Assembly: GCA_020073265.1 (NCBI GenBank)
Contig: JAIQFN010000049.1
Coordinates: 1 to 43,697 of the forward strand
Origin: Terriglobia bacterium
GTDB taxonomy: Bacteria; Acidobacteriota; Terriglobia; Bryobacterales; Bryobacteraceae
Reading direction: 5' to 3'
Length of the DNA: 43,697 bases
Shown: piece by piece, positions 31,493 through 39,940 of the stretch
Layout: the number at the start of each line of letters is the position of its first letter
How positions within the stretch are numbered: position 1 is the first letter of the stretch
Made by a program: the position numbers and the translations under genes
Notes under the pieces: model-generated
Told to the model about the DNA's origin: nothing
Databases searched by the model: none
What the model saw: only the letters and a program-made list of their open reading frames with translations

Positions 31493-32050
31493 ATGGCCAC
31501 CGCAACGTTGTTGACGCTGGAGCAGTTCTCCGCGCTGCCGGAGTACGACGAGCGTACCGGCTCGAGCTACGAGCTGGATCACGGAGAACTGATTGTCGTG
31601 TCGCCACAGGCATGGGAGCATGAGAGGCTGAAGGGCAGGTTGTTTCTGCTGTTGAGCAGATACTTTGAGGATCGCGGCGAGCCGTTGCGCGCAGTGATTA
31701 AAACCGGGTTCATTCTCGATGAGGATAGCTGGCGCAAACCCGACGTCGCCGTGATGTCGGGAGAAGCGTTGCGGCGTGCCGAGCAGGACCGGACGCTTCC
31801 GCTCGAGGGCGCCCCGGAACTGGCCATCGAAGTTGCATCGCCCTCGGACACGTCGGCCATGATCGGGCGCAAAGTGGATCACTTCCTCGCGGCGGGATCG
31901 AAGACCGTGTGGGCCGTTTACCCGGAAACGCAGCAGGTCCACGTCCATAGAGTAGGAAGGAAAAGCACCAAACTCGGCGCTGACCAATTTCTGGACGAGC
32001 CTGAGATCCTGCCCGGCTTCCGCATCGAAGTCCGGCGGCTTTTTGAGTAG
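31493..32050 (+). CDS. Uma2-family (DUF820) restriction-endonuclease-like protein
   Basis: The 185-residue protein has the PD-(D/E)XK-type Uma2 pattern: LTLEQFSALPEYDE, YELDHGELIVVSPQAWEHER (about 26-45), WRKPDVAVMSGEAL with the conserved PD (about 79-92), and PELAIEVASPSDTSAMIGRK with ExxSP..(about 103-122). These proteins are common in cyanobacteria and acidobacteria; their target is unknown. ATG 31493 fits the domain start and has AAGGAAG just upstream; ATG 31481 is an alternative that adds four residues. It is convergent with the P-type ATPase gene. Confidence 0.85.
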   Translation: MATATLLTLEQFSALPEYDERTGSSYELDHGELIVVSPQAWEHERLKGRLFLLLSRYFEDRGEPLRAVIKTGFILDEDSWRKPDVAVMSGEALRRAEQDRTLPLEGAPELAIEVASPSDTSAMIGRKVDHFLAAGSKTVWAVYPETQQVHVHRVGRKSTKLGADQFLDEPEILPGFRIEVRRLFE

Positions 32051-32101
32051 CGGGCACCCGGAGGCTTAGGCGGGCATCCAGCGTGGTGCCGTCTCACTTT
32101 T

Positions 32102-33985
32102 TCAGAAGTCGGTTTTCTGCGCGGGCGGAATGGCGACGCGCAGAGCGTTCAGCACCGCGGCGAGGTCGATGAACTCCTGGGCCACCGCGCCGACCACCGG
32201 CGTCAGGTAGCCCGCCGCGGCCGCGATCATTCCGAGCATGCTCAGAGCCATGCCTCCCACGGCGCTCTGGAGCGCGATGTTGCGCATATGCCGGCTGATG
32301 TGCATCAACTCGTCCACTTTGGCGAGCGACGGCTCGAGCAGCACCGCATCGGCGGCCTCGGCGGTGATGTCGCTGGTCTGGCCAAAGGCCACGCCGGCGG
32401 TGGCTTCGAGCATGGCAGGCGCATCGTTAATGCCATCGCCGACGTACAGCGTCTTGGCGAGCCGGGTCTCTTCCTTGACGATCGCGACTTTTTCCTCCGG
32501 GGTCTTGCCCGCATAGACTTCCTTGATTCCGACGGCATCGGCCAGGTAACGCACCTCCGATTCCCGGTCGCCCGACACCAGCATCACTTTCTTGGCGGCG
32601 TGCTTGGGCATGAGATGCGAAACGAAGGCGCCGCTCTCCCGGCGCGGCTCATCGCGGAAATGGAAGGCTGCGGCGAAAGCGTCGTCGATGTAGACCAGGC
32701 ATTCAAGCCCGGAGATCCCGGCGGGAAAACCCTCGGGCAAGCCCAACCCGGAAGCGGCCAGCCGGTTCCGGCCGGTGATCCGCAGGCTGTGATCTCCCAC
32801 CAACCCCTGCAGGCCCTCGCCCGGCTTTTCGTTGATCAGCCGCACCGGCGCGAGCCTCAGACGCTTGTCTTCGGCGGCCCGCAGCACGGCGCTCGCCAGC
32901 GGATGCTTGGAGTATTGTTCCAGACTGGCGGCCAGACGCAGCACCTGCTCGGCCTCGACTCCCGGCGCCATGGTCATGCCGGTGAGCGCCGGGCGCCCGT
33001 AGGTGAGCGTGCCGGTCTTGTCGAAAATCAGCGTGCGGCATCGATCCACCTGCTCGAGCACCGCTGGATTCTTGATGATGATGCCGCTCTTGCCCGCCAC
33101 CGAGATGGCTCCGATGATGGCCACCGGGATGGCGAGCAGCAGCGGGCAGGGCGTCGCGATCACCATGACCGCCAGAAAGCGGTGCGGGTCGCCGCCCACG
33201 TACCAACCGAGCAGGGCGACCCCGAGCGCCAGCGGAGTGTACCAGGCGCCCAGCCGGTCGGCGATACGCCGCATCCGAGGACGCTGCTGCTGGGAGGCTG
33301 ACATCACCTGCATGATCTTGGCGTAGCGTGAATCGGCCGGCAATCTGTCCACCGCGATGGTGAGCGCCGCGTCACCGTTGATCGAGCCCGAGAGCACCGC
33401 GGCGCCCGGCGTCTTGGACCTCAGGAACGGCTCGCCCGTCAGGTACGACTCGTCCATGGTGGAATGCCCTTCGAGCACGGTGCCGTCCACCGGGCAGATC
33501 TCGTGCGGCAACACCAGCAGCCAGTCGCCGATCGCGATCTCGTCGAGTGAAACATCGCTGAACGTGGAATCCGAACTGCGGTGCGCGATCCGAGGCATGC
33601 GCTTCGCCAGCGCGTTGAGCACCGAGGAGGCGCGCCGCGCGGCATATTGCTCGAGCGCCGTTCCGCCGGAGAGCATCAGCACCACGATGGTCCCCACCAG
33701 GTACTCGCCCATGAACGCGGCGGTGGCGATGGATGTCCCAGCGAGCAGGTCCGATCCGAAGTCGCCCGCGGCCAGGTTTTTCGTCAATTGAAAGATCAGC
33801 GGAAGACCGCCACCGGCCAGCGCCACGATCAGCGGCAGGTTGAAGACCGGCATCGGGAGCCGGAAGGCGTAGCGCAGAGTGAGGTGCAGCGCGATGGAAA
33901 CAGCGGCCAGGCCAGCGATATAGGCTTCCCTCTGGCTCCCCGGCTGCCGCTCCATCAGGTTTGTGTGATGCACGACAGTGGCCAT
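32102..33985 (-). CDS. P1B-type heavy-metal-translocating ATPase with TPC motif
   Basis: The 627-residue pump has the P-type core: actuator TGE (183-185), phosphorylated D322 in FDKTGTLT, KHPLASAVL in the nucleotide domain, and GDGINDAP near 520. The transmembrane metal motif reads T278-P279-C280 instead of the CPC of Cu and Zn/Cd pumps. No N-terminal HMA CxxC domain is present; the N-terminus is short with a few histidines (VVHHTN). TPC-type P1B ATPases are a minor branch of uncertain specificity, so I leave the metal open. It is divergent from the multiheme cytochrome operon across 175 bp. Confidence 0.9.
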   Translation of the reverse strand: MATVVHHTNLMERQPGSQREAYIAGLAAVSIALHLTLRYAFRLPMPVFNLPLIVALAGGGLPLIFQLTKNLAAGDFGSDLLAGTSIATAAFMGEYLVGTIVVLMLSGGTALEQYAARRASSVLNALAKRMPRIAHRSSDSTFSDVSLDEIAIGDWLLVLPHEICPVDGTVLEGHSTMDESYLTGEPFLRSKTPGAAVLSGSINGDAALTIAVDRLPADSRYAKIMQVMSASQQQRPRMRRIADRLGAWYTPLALGVALLGWYVGGDPHRFLAVMVIATPCPLLLAIPVAIIGAISVAGKSGIIIKNPAVLEQVDRCRTLIFDKTGTLTYGRPALTGMTMAPGVEAEQVLRLAASLEQYSKHPLASAVLRAAEDKRLRLAPVRLINEKPGEGLQGLVGDHSLRITGRNRLAASGLGLPEGFPAGISGLECLVYIDDAFAAAFHFRDEPRRESGAFVSHLMPKHAAKKVMLVSGDRESEVRYLADAVGIKEVYAGKTPEEKVAIVKEETRLAKTLYVGDGINDAPAMLEATAGVAFGQTSDITAEAADAVLLEPSLAKVDELMHISRHMRNIALQSAVGGMALSMLGMIAAAAGYLTPVVGAVAQEFIDLAAVLNALRVAIPPAQKTDF

Positions 33986-34025
33986 GAGATATCGCAGATC
34001 GATGGGATGGTAAGGTTCACGTCTA

Positions 34026-34043
34026 CTGGGTTATTTTACCCAG
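34026..34043. promoter_or_regulatory. Hairpin in the ATPase/omcA-like divergent region
   Basis: CTGGGT and ACCCAG pair perfectly around TATTTT, 40 nt before the ATPase start and 118 nt before the cytochrome start. It could be an operator in the shared promoter region or a weak hairpin of no function. Confidence 0.35.
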
Positions 34044-34160
34044 CGTCAGGAGCTTTGCCCCAGCTTGTAACTGTCAGGCGCAAGCTAAGCTGTTGAAAAA
34101 AATAGAGAATCTCCTGGAAGAGCGACTGCACCGGCCCCAGCGATGGGAAGGAGTGCTCAG

Positions 34161-36302
34161 ATGAGCCGCATATCATCGGGTGTCTTGATTCGAACATCTC
34201 TCTTAGTCACCGTGTTGGCGGGTGCGATCGGTTTGCAGAGCGAGGGGAAAAACCCGTTCACCAAACGCGATAAGGCATTTTTCGCCGATGCAAACGTTAT
34301 CAACTTTGTACGGCCCGGCCTGGTTTTCAAGGTCTCCAGCGCTTCGATAGCGAAGGATGGAACGATCACCGCCAGGGTCCTGGTCACCGATCCGCAGGGG
34401 CTACCGCTGGATCGGAACGGAGTGAATACGCCCGGCGCCGTCTCCATGAGCTTCATCGCTGCGACGATCCCGGCCGGAAAGACGCAATACACCTCGTATA
34501 CGTTCCGAAGCGTGACCGCTCAGAGCGGCGGAGCGACTGCGATACAAGCCGCCGCCGATTCGGGCGGAACGTTCACACCCAACGCCGACGGCGACTATAC
34601 CTATACTTTCAAAACCAAGGCGCCGACGACTTTCGATCCGACGGCGACGCATACGGTGGCCGTTTACGGATCGCGCACCTTGACGGCATTCAACTTAGGA
34701 ACCAATCGCGCTTCCGCGACTTTGGACTTCCTGCCCGGTGGCGGCGCCGTGACGGTGACGCGCGACGTGATTCGCGACTCGAGCTGTAACAAGTGCCACG
34801 AACAGTTGCTGTTCCACGGCGGTTCGCGAGTGGGCATTGCGGTTTGCGTGCTGTGCCACACGCCGCAGTCGGTGGATCCGAATAGCGGCAACACCGTCGA
34901 CATGCCGAAGATGATCCATGAGATTCACATGGGCGCGGCGGCTCCCAACGCGATTGCTGGAAAGCCTTATAAGATCTTCGGGTTCACTGGCTACGTGGAC
35001 TGGCATGACGTTACGTTCCCGGGCAGCGGCTCGATCAACGATCCGCGCAACTGCCAAACGTGCCATGAGCAGAACACGGGCGCCAAGCAGGCCACGGCCT
35101 ACATGCAACCGAATCGCGAAGCTTGCGGTGGTTGCCACGATAACGTCAATTTCGCTACCGGTGATAATCACGTGAACCTTCCGCAGGTGGACGACAAACA
35201 ATGCGCCAACTGCCATACCCCGCAGGGTGAGCTGCCGTTTGATGTGTCCATAGAGGGTGCGCATATCAGTCCCACCAGTTATTCCGGGCTACCCGGCATG
35301 GTCATCAACATCCTGAAGGTGGACAACGCCACGGCGGGAAGCAAGCCGGCCGTCACCTTTACGCTGAAGGACAGCGGGGGGAATCCGATCGCGGCGAACA
35401 GTCTCACCACCAGCCCCAATCGCCTGGCGGTCGTCATGGCTGGTCCAACCACGGACTACGGCTACACCAGCTTTGGTTCGGATGTGACCACCAACGGTTA
35501 CGTATCCGAAGATGCCACCAAGTCTACGTGCAGCACGGATGGAACCTGCGTGTATCAGTTCCTGCATGCGGTCCCGGATAAGGCCGCCGGCACCTTCTCG
35601 ATCGGTATGGAAGGCCGGCGAGGATTCACCATCAATGCGGATACCAAAGCCGCGGTGACAACCGAATACGGCGCGGTGAACAAAGTCGTCAATTTCTCGG
35701 TGGATGGTTCTCCCATCGTGCCACGGCGCAAGGTGGTGGACATCACGAAATGCAACGCTTGCCACTTGTCCTTGACGGTGCACGGCGAGAACCGGAATCA
35801 GATTGAGATGTGCGTGCTATGCCACAATCCGTCGGAGACGGACATCTCTCAGCGTCCAGCGGCCAAGGATCCGGCCGTCAAGAACGCACCTCCGCAATCG
35901 GTCAACTTCGCTCTCATGATCCACAGGATCCATGACGGCTCGGCATTGGCAGCCATCGGACAACCGTTCGTGATCGTCGGCTTTGGCGGAAACCCCGTCG
36001 ACTTTTCCGACGTGACCTTCCCGGCCTTGGACAACAATGGCGGGGTAGGCAACGTACAGGCGTGCACGATGTGTCACGTCAACGGGTCGGAGGCCAACCT
36101 GCCGGTGGGCTTGAAGGACGTGACGACTCCCAATTCGCTGTTGACCAAGACACCGGCCACCACGGCAGCCTGCACGGCCTGCCACGCGACCAAACCGGAA
36201 CTTTCTCACGCGGTAGCGAACACCACGCAATTCGGTGAGAGCTGCACGGCGTGCCATGCATCCGGCGCTGCATTCGACGTAGATCAGGTCCATGCTCAAT
36301 AG
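34161..36302 (+). CDS. Decaheme c-type cytochrome, OmcA/MtrC family
   Basis: The 713-residue protein has ten CxxCH motifs in two groups of five: CNKCH (from residue 209), CVLCH, CQTCH, CGGCH, CANCH, then CNACH, CVLCH, CTMCH, CTACH and CTACH (from 695). The two pentaheme regions alternate with beta-rich domains (residues about 35-200 and 375-520), the layout of OmcA/MtrC extracellular cytochromes. ATG 34161 is chosen because GGAAGGAG lies 8 nt before it. The N-terminus is a signal peptide but I see no lipobox cysteine, unlike Shewanella MtrC. It is first in an operon with MtrA-like and MtrB-like genes. It should sit at the cell surface and pass electrons to or from external acceptors. Confidence 0.93.
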   Translation: MSRISSGVLIRTSLLVTVLAGAIGLQSEGKNPFTKRDKAFFADANVINFVRPGLVFKVSSASIAKDGTITARVLVTDPQGLPLDRNGVNTPGAVSMSFIAATIPAGKTQYTSYTFRSVTAQSGGATAIQAAADSGGTFTPNADGDYTYTFKTKAPTTFDPTATHTVAVYGSRTLTAFNLGTNRASATLDFLPGGGAVTVTRDVIRDSSCNKCHEQLLFHGGSRVGIAVCVLCHTPQSVDPNSGNTVDMPKMIHEIHMGAAAPNAIAGKPYKIFGFTGYVDWHDVTFPGSGSINDPRNCQTCHEQNTGAKQATAYMQPNREACGGCHDNVNFATGDNHVNLPQVDDKQCANCHTPQGELPFDVSIEGAHISPTSYSGLPGMVINILKVDNATAGSKPAVTFTLKDSGGNPIAANSLTTSPNRLAVVMAGPTTDYGYTSFGSDVTTNGYVSEDATKSTCSTDGTCVYQFLHAVPDKAAGTFSIGMEGRRGFTINADTKAAVTTEYGAVNKVVNFSVDGSPIVPRRKVVDITKCNACHLSLTVHGENRNQIEMCVLCHNPSETDISQRPAAKDPAVKNAPPQSVNFALMIHRIHDGSALAAIGQPFVIVGFGGNPVDFSDVTFPALDNNGGVGNVQACTMCHVNGSEANLPVGLKDVTTPNSLLTKTPATTAACTACHATKPELSHAVANTTQFGESCTACHASGAAFDVDQVHAQ

Positions 36303-37260
36303 CTCCTTGACAGGGCTTTCGAGAGCGGCCGCGGGTATCGTGCTAATGGCTTCGTGCCTCACGATATCCGCTCAGCCGCCCGCGAAGTCGGCCGAACCCG
36401 CGAAGCCTGCCGAACCGGCGAAGGCTCTCGAGTATGTCGGGTCGGAGACTTGCAAGGCCTGTCACGAGGAAATCTTCAACAACCTTCAAAAGACACCACA
36501 CTCCGCCATCGAAACCGGCGCTCGCCGTGGCTGGGATCAAAAAAGCTGCGAGTCCTGCCACGGCCCCGGTTCCAAGCACGCCGAATCGGCCTCGGCGGAC
36601 GATATCAAGAATCCAGCCAAACTGGCGCCCGGCCAAGTGGACCGCACCTGCTTGCAATGCCACCTGAACCAGAACACGCCGGTGGGCAGGCTGGCGAGCG
36701 GACACGCCAAAGACCAGGTGGCCTGCACCAGTTGCCATTCGGTCCACGGAGCCGGCGGCGCCAAGCTGGTGATCCACAACAAAACCGAGATCAATCAGAA
36801 ATGTTCCACCTGCCACCTGACGCAGTGGGCTTCCTTCAACCGGCCTTACAAGCATCGGCTTCCGGAGGGAGCGATGTCGTGCGTGGATTGTCACAATCCG
36901 CACGCCAGTTTTCGCGACGACACGGTCCGGACGGCATTCGGCAACGAGCCGGGCTGCCTGCAGTGCCATAGCGACAAGCGCGGTCCGTTTGTGTATGAGC
37001 ATCCGGTGTTGCGGCTGGAAGGCTGCACGGCATGCCACGATCCGCACGGCTCGGCCAATCCAAGAATGCTGACGCGCCACGAAGTGCGGCTGGTGTGCCT
37101 GGAATGTCACGCCAACCTGCCGATTCCGGTGGCCCAGCCGCCCAGCCTCGGCGGAGTGCCTCCGGCGCTGCACGATTTGCGCAGCCCGCGCTTTCAAAAC
37201 TGCACGATCTGTCACACCAAAGTTCACGGGTCGAACGTAGACAGGACGTTCTTCCGATGA
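36292..37260 (+). CDS. Periplasmic decaheme c-type cytochrome, DmsE/MtrA family
   Basis: The 322-residue protein has a signal peptide, a repetitive proline/alanine linker (SAEPAKPAEPAKPAEPAK-like, about 33-45) and ten CxxCH motifs: CKACH, CESCH, CLQCH, CTSCH, CSTCH, CVDCH, CLQCH, CTACH, CLECH and CTICH. The start YVGSETCKACHEEIFNNL and the closing NCTICHTKVHGSNVDRTFFR are typical of DmsE/MtrA. This family spans the outer membrane inside an MtrB barrel and links periplasmic donors to the surface cytochrome. Its start overlaps the upstream gene by 11 nt and its stop overlaps the barrel gene's start (ATGA), so the three are translationally coupled. Confidence 0.94.
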   Translation: MLNSSLTGLSRAAAGIVLMASCLTISAQPPAKSAEPAKPAEPAKALEYVGSETCKACHEEIFNNLQKTPHSAIETGARRGWDQKSCESCHGPGSKHAESASADDIKNPAKLAPGQVDRTCLQCHLNQNTPVGRLASGHAKDQVACTSCHSVHGAGGAKLVIHNKTEINQKCSTCHLTQWASFNRPYKHRLPEGAMSCVDCHNPHASFRDDTVRTAFGNEPGCLQCHSDKRGPFVYEHPVLRLEGCTACHDPHGSANPRMLTRHEVRLVCLECHANLPIPVAQPPSLGGVPPALHDLRSPRFQNCTICHTKVHGSNVDRTFFR

Positions 37261-39245
37261 AGACTCTAATCACGTTCCTGCTGGTCCTTCCGCTGTGCGC
37301 GCAAGATGCGCCCAAGCCAGCTCAGGATGCGAACAAACCTGCACAGGAGCCGGCCAAACCGGCCGAAGCAGTGGCGCCGGCTGCAGCCCCCGCCGAAGCG
37401 GCGCCCGCTGGCGAAAGCTGGCTCAAGGGCAGCCTGCAAATCGGCTATCGCTGGATTCCCAATATCGACGGAAGCCTCAATACTTACCGCAGCGTGGTGA
37501 ACCTCGGCGAGGGGCTGAGGCTGCTGGACACCGACTTCACGCTCTTGAACCCGTCCAAGCGCTTCTTCGACCGCGCCGACGTCCACGCTTCGTCCTGGGG
37601 CGGCGATCCCTACAACACGTTACGCGTGGATGTTCAGAAGAGCGGAGCGTATCGTCTGACCGCCGACTATCGCAGCATCGCTTATTTCAACTTTCTGCCT
37701 TCGTTTGCAGATCCGAGCCTGAGCCAGGGCTTGCTCCTCGATCAGAACTCATTCGACACCCGGATTCGAACCACGGACGTCCAGCTTGACCTGCTTCCCA
37801 ATAAATGGATCACGCCTTACGTGGGATTCAGCCGGAACACCCAGTTCGGCCGCGGGATCACGGGCTTCCACACCGGCTTCAACGACTATCCGGTGGCCAG
37901 CCTGTATTCGGACCAGACCAACACCTATCGCGCCGGCGTTCGCATCGAGCTGGGCCGCTATCACGTGACGCTGGAGCAAGGCGGCACCACGTTCAAAGAC
38001 GACCAGGGAGCTTCCGACGCTGGGCCCAACGCAGGAAATTTCACCGGCCTTTTTCTGGGGAGCACGCTGCCGCTGAATTCGCTCAACGAGCTGTACCGCG
38101 TGCGCGGCGATTCCATTTACACCAAGGCGCTGCTGGCGGCGAATCCGTACTCCTGGATGAGCGTTACCGGACAGTTCGTGTACGCCAAGCCCCGTACCGA
38201 CATCAACTACACCGAGGCTTCCACGGGCACGTTCTATCTGCAGCGCATTCTGCAGTTCTACAGCGCGGGCCAGGACGTCCTGGTGGGCGATGCCAACCTG
38301 CCGCATGTCTCCGGCAGCCTGACGGTGGAACTTCGCCCGTTGCGCCGGCTGCGCGTGGTCGAGTATTGGATGACCGACCGTTTTCACAACGCCGCCAACG
38401 CGCTGCTGGCCGAAAACCTGATCGTGTCGGGTGCGCCGCTCACCGATCAACAATTGCTGAGCGATCGGCTGGTGTTGAATTCGAACCGCGAAGAGATCGA
38501 TGCGTTTTACGACCTGCTGCCGCAACTGACGCTGCGGGGCGGCTACCGTTTCGAGTGGGGAGACACGCAAGTTCGCGCGCCGATTCTGACCGGCCTGGCC
38601 TTGCAATCCGCCGATCTGCGCCGGAACGTCGGAATCGCGGGTGTGAATTACCGGATTGGGCAGAAGCTGCGGATCACGGGCGACGCCGAAGGTTCCAGCT
38701 CGGACCAAACCTACTTCCGCACCAGCCTGCAAAATTACGAAAAGGCGCACATCCGCGCCAGCTACGACTTGTCAGCGGAATGGCGGCTGGCGGCCGATTT
38801 CAGCCTGCTCAACAACAGTAATCCGGCGCCCAACGTGATGCTGGATTATTCGGCCAAGATCGAATCCGCGTCGGTGTTCTGGACGCCCAAGGCAATCAAG
38901 TGGGCCAACCTGTTGGCGGACTACTCGCGGTCCGCAGTGCGCTCCAACATCATCTATCTGGTGCCTCAGACCCTCTCGCCAACGCCTTCGATCTATCGCG
39001 ACAATGGGCATTCGCTGAGCGTCGTGGCGGGGATCAAGTGGTTCAGCCTGGGAGGGTCGCTGTACGTTTCGTCGGGAAGCCGGCCCACCACTTACTACCA
39101 GCCGCTGGCGCGCTTTAACTGGCCGGTGTATAAGCACGTCGAGTGGATCACCGAGTGGCGCTGGTACTCGATGGCCGAAGATTTCTACGGGATCGAAAAC
39201 TTCCGCAGCAATCAGTTGACAACCAGCTTGCGGTTCACCCGGTAA
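37257..39245 (+). CDS. MtrB/PioB-like outer-membrane barrel of the porin-cytochrome complex
   Basis: The 662-residue protein has a signal peptide (MKTLITFLLVLPLCA) and an alanine/proline/lysine-rich linker (about 18-50) like the one in the upstream cytochrome. It then runs as long alternating beta strands to LTTSLRFTR. Repeated outer-membrane strands (LKGSLQIGYRWIPNID, YRLTADYRSIAYFNFLPS, LRGGYRFEWGDTQV, HIRASYDLSAEWRLAADF) and its place after MtrC- and MtrA-like genes identify it as the MtrB/PioB-type sheath. I see no N-terminal CxxC pair, which Shewanella MtrB has. ATG 37257 overlaps the previous stop; no Shine-Dalgarno sequence is needed if coupled. Confidence 0.85.
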   Translation: MKTLITFLLVLPLCAQDAPKPAQDANKPAQEPAKPAEAVAPAAAPAEAAPAGESWLKGSLQIGYRWIPNIDGSLNTYRSVVNLGEGLRLLDTDFTLLNPSKRFFDRADVHASSWGGDPYNTLRVDVQKSGAYRLTADYRSIAYFNFLPSFADPSLSQGLLLDQNSFDTRIRTTDVQLDLLPNKWITPYVGFSRNTQFGRGITGFHTGFNDYPVASLYSDQTNTYRAGVRIELGRYHVTLEQGGTTFKDDQGASDAGPNAGNFTGLFLGSTLPLNSLNELYRVRGDSIYTKALLAANPYSWMSVTGQFVYAKPRTDINYTEASTGTFYLQRILQFYSAGQDVLVGDANLPHVSGSLTVELRPLRRLRVVEYWMTDRFHNAANALLAENLIVSGAPLTDQQLLSDRLVLNSNREEIDAFYDLLPQLTLRGGYRFEWGDTQVRAPILTGLALQSADLRRNVGIAGVNYRIGQKLRITGDAEGSSSDQTYFRTSLQNYEKAHIRASYDLSAEWRLAADFSLLNNSNPAPNVMLDYSAKIESASVFWTPKAIKWANLLADYSRSAVRSNIIYLVPQTLSPTPSIYRDNGHSLSVVAGIKWFSLGGSLYVSSGSRPTTYYQPLARFNWPVYKHVEWITEWRWYSMAEDFYGIENFRSNQLTTSLRFTR

Positions 39246-39252
39246 CAAAAAG

Positions 39253-39300
39253 CTCACCGGCAGCCGCGACCCGAGGTGTCGAGCCACGACTGCCGGTGAG
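39253..39300. terminator. Strong inverted repeat after the porin-cytochrome operon
   Basis: CTCACCGGCAG and CTGCCGGTGAG are perfect 11-bp arms around a 26-nt loop. It lies 7 nt after the barrel stop and 20 nt before the stop of the convergent OsmC gene, so it is placed to terminate both. No T-tract is present. Confidence 0.65.
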
Positions 39301-39320
39301 TGGACGGACTGGTTGAATCG

Positions 39321-39746
39321 CTATGCGAGCGCCGGCTCAGGCTCCACTACCTCCGGGCTGGAGATCACTTTGACCTCGAGCTCCGGCGGCTTGACCAGCG
39401 TCTTCTCGAGCAGGCAGGCGTCCACGGCGCGCAGGATGCCATCCCGGTGGCGCTGGTTCAGGCCGGGTGCGATCACGTCCATGCGCACCTTGGTGATCCT
39501 CACCGGCTTGTCGCCCTTGACGGCCGAGAGATGAATCTCGAATCCTTCATCGGGCAATGCCCTGGCTCGCAGGTATTCTTCGGCGTAATAGGCGGCGCAG
39601 GCTCCCAGAGAGCTCAGAAACAACTCCGGAGGCGTCATGGCGGCATCGGTCCCCTCGTTGTCGCTCGGCTGATCGGAGAGCACCTGATGGCCGCGCGCCG
39701 TCATCTCGAACTTCTTACCGCCCAGGCATCGGACTTTCACTTCCAT
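39321..39746 (-). CDS. OsmC/Ohr-family protein
   Basis: The 141-residue protein has the OsmC fold pattern: VKVRCLGGKKFEMTARGH, TPPELFLSSLGACAAYYAEE (about 42-61, with the conserved cysteine C53), and ITKVRMDVIAPGLNQRHRDG. A second cysteine at about 118 (AVDACLLEKTL) lies where the resolving or partner cysteine normally sits. OsmC/Ohr proteins reduce organic peroxides; the general YhfA-like subgroup has unclear substrates. ATG 39746 is chosen for its GGAGGAG site; the open frame extends upstream without family similarity. Confidence 0.87.
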   Translation of the reverse strand: MEVKVRCLGGKKFEMTARGHQVLSDQPSDNEGTDAAMTPPELFLSSLGACAAYYAEEYLRARALPDEGFEIHLSAVKGDKPVRITKVRMDVIAPGLNQRHRDGILRAVDACLLEKTLVKPPELEVKVISSPEVVEPEPALA

Positions 39747-39940
39747 GGCGAATGCTCCTCCAGGCTTTTCAGTTGCATTCCAGCGGCCCAAGCATTTCGA
39801 CCCTAAGTGTTGAATCCCAATAGACTTCCGCTGGAGATGCGTAAGATGGCCCACCCACACCGGGTCCGGGTTCCCAGGCCCGCCCAAGCACTGGAAGCCC
39901 CCCAATCCAGGTTGGTACGAATTCTGCTGAAGAAAAACAC

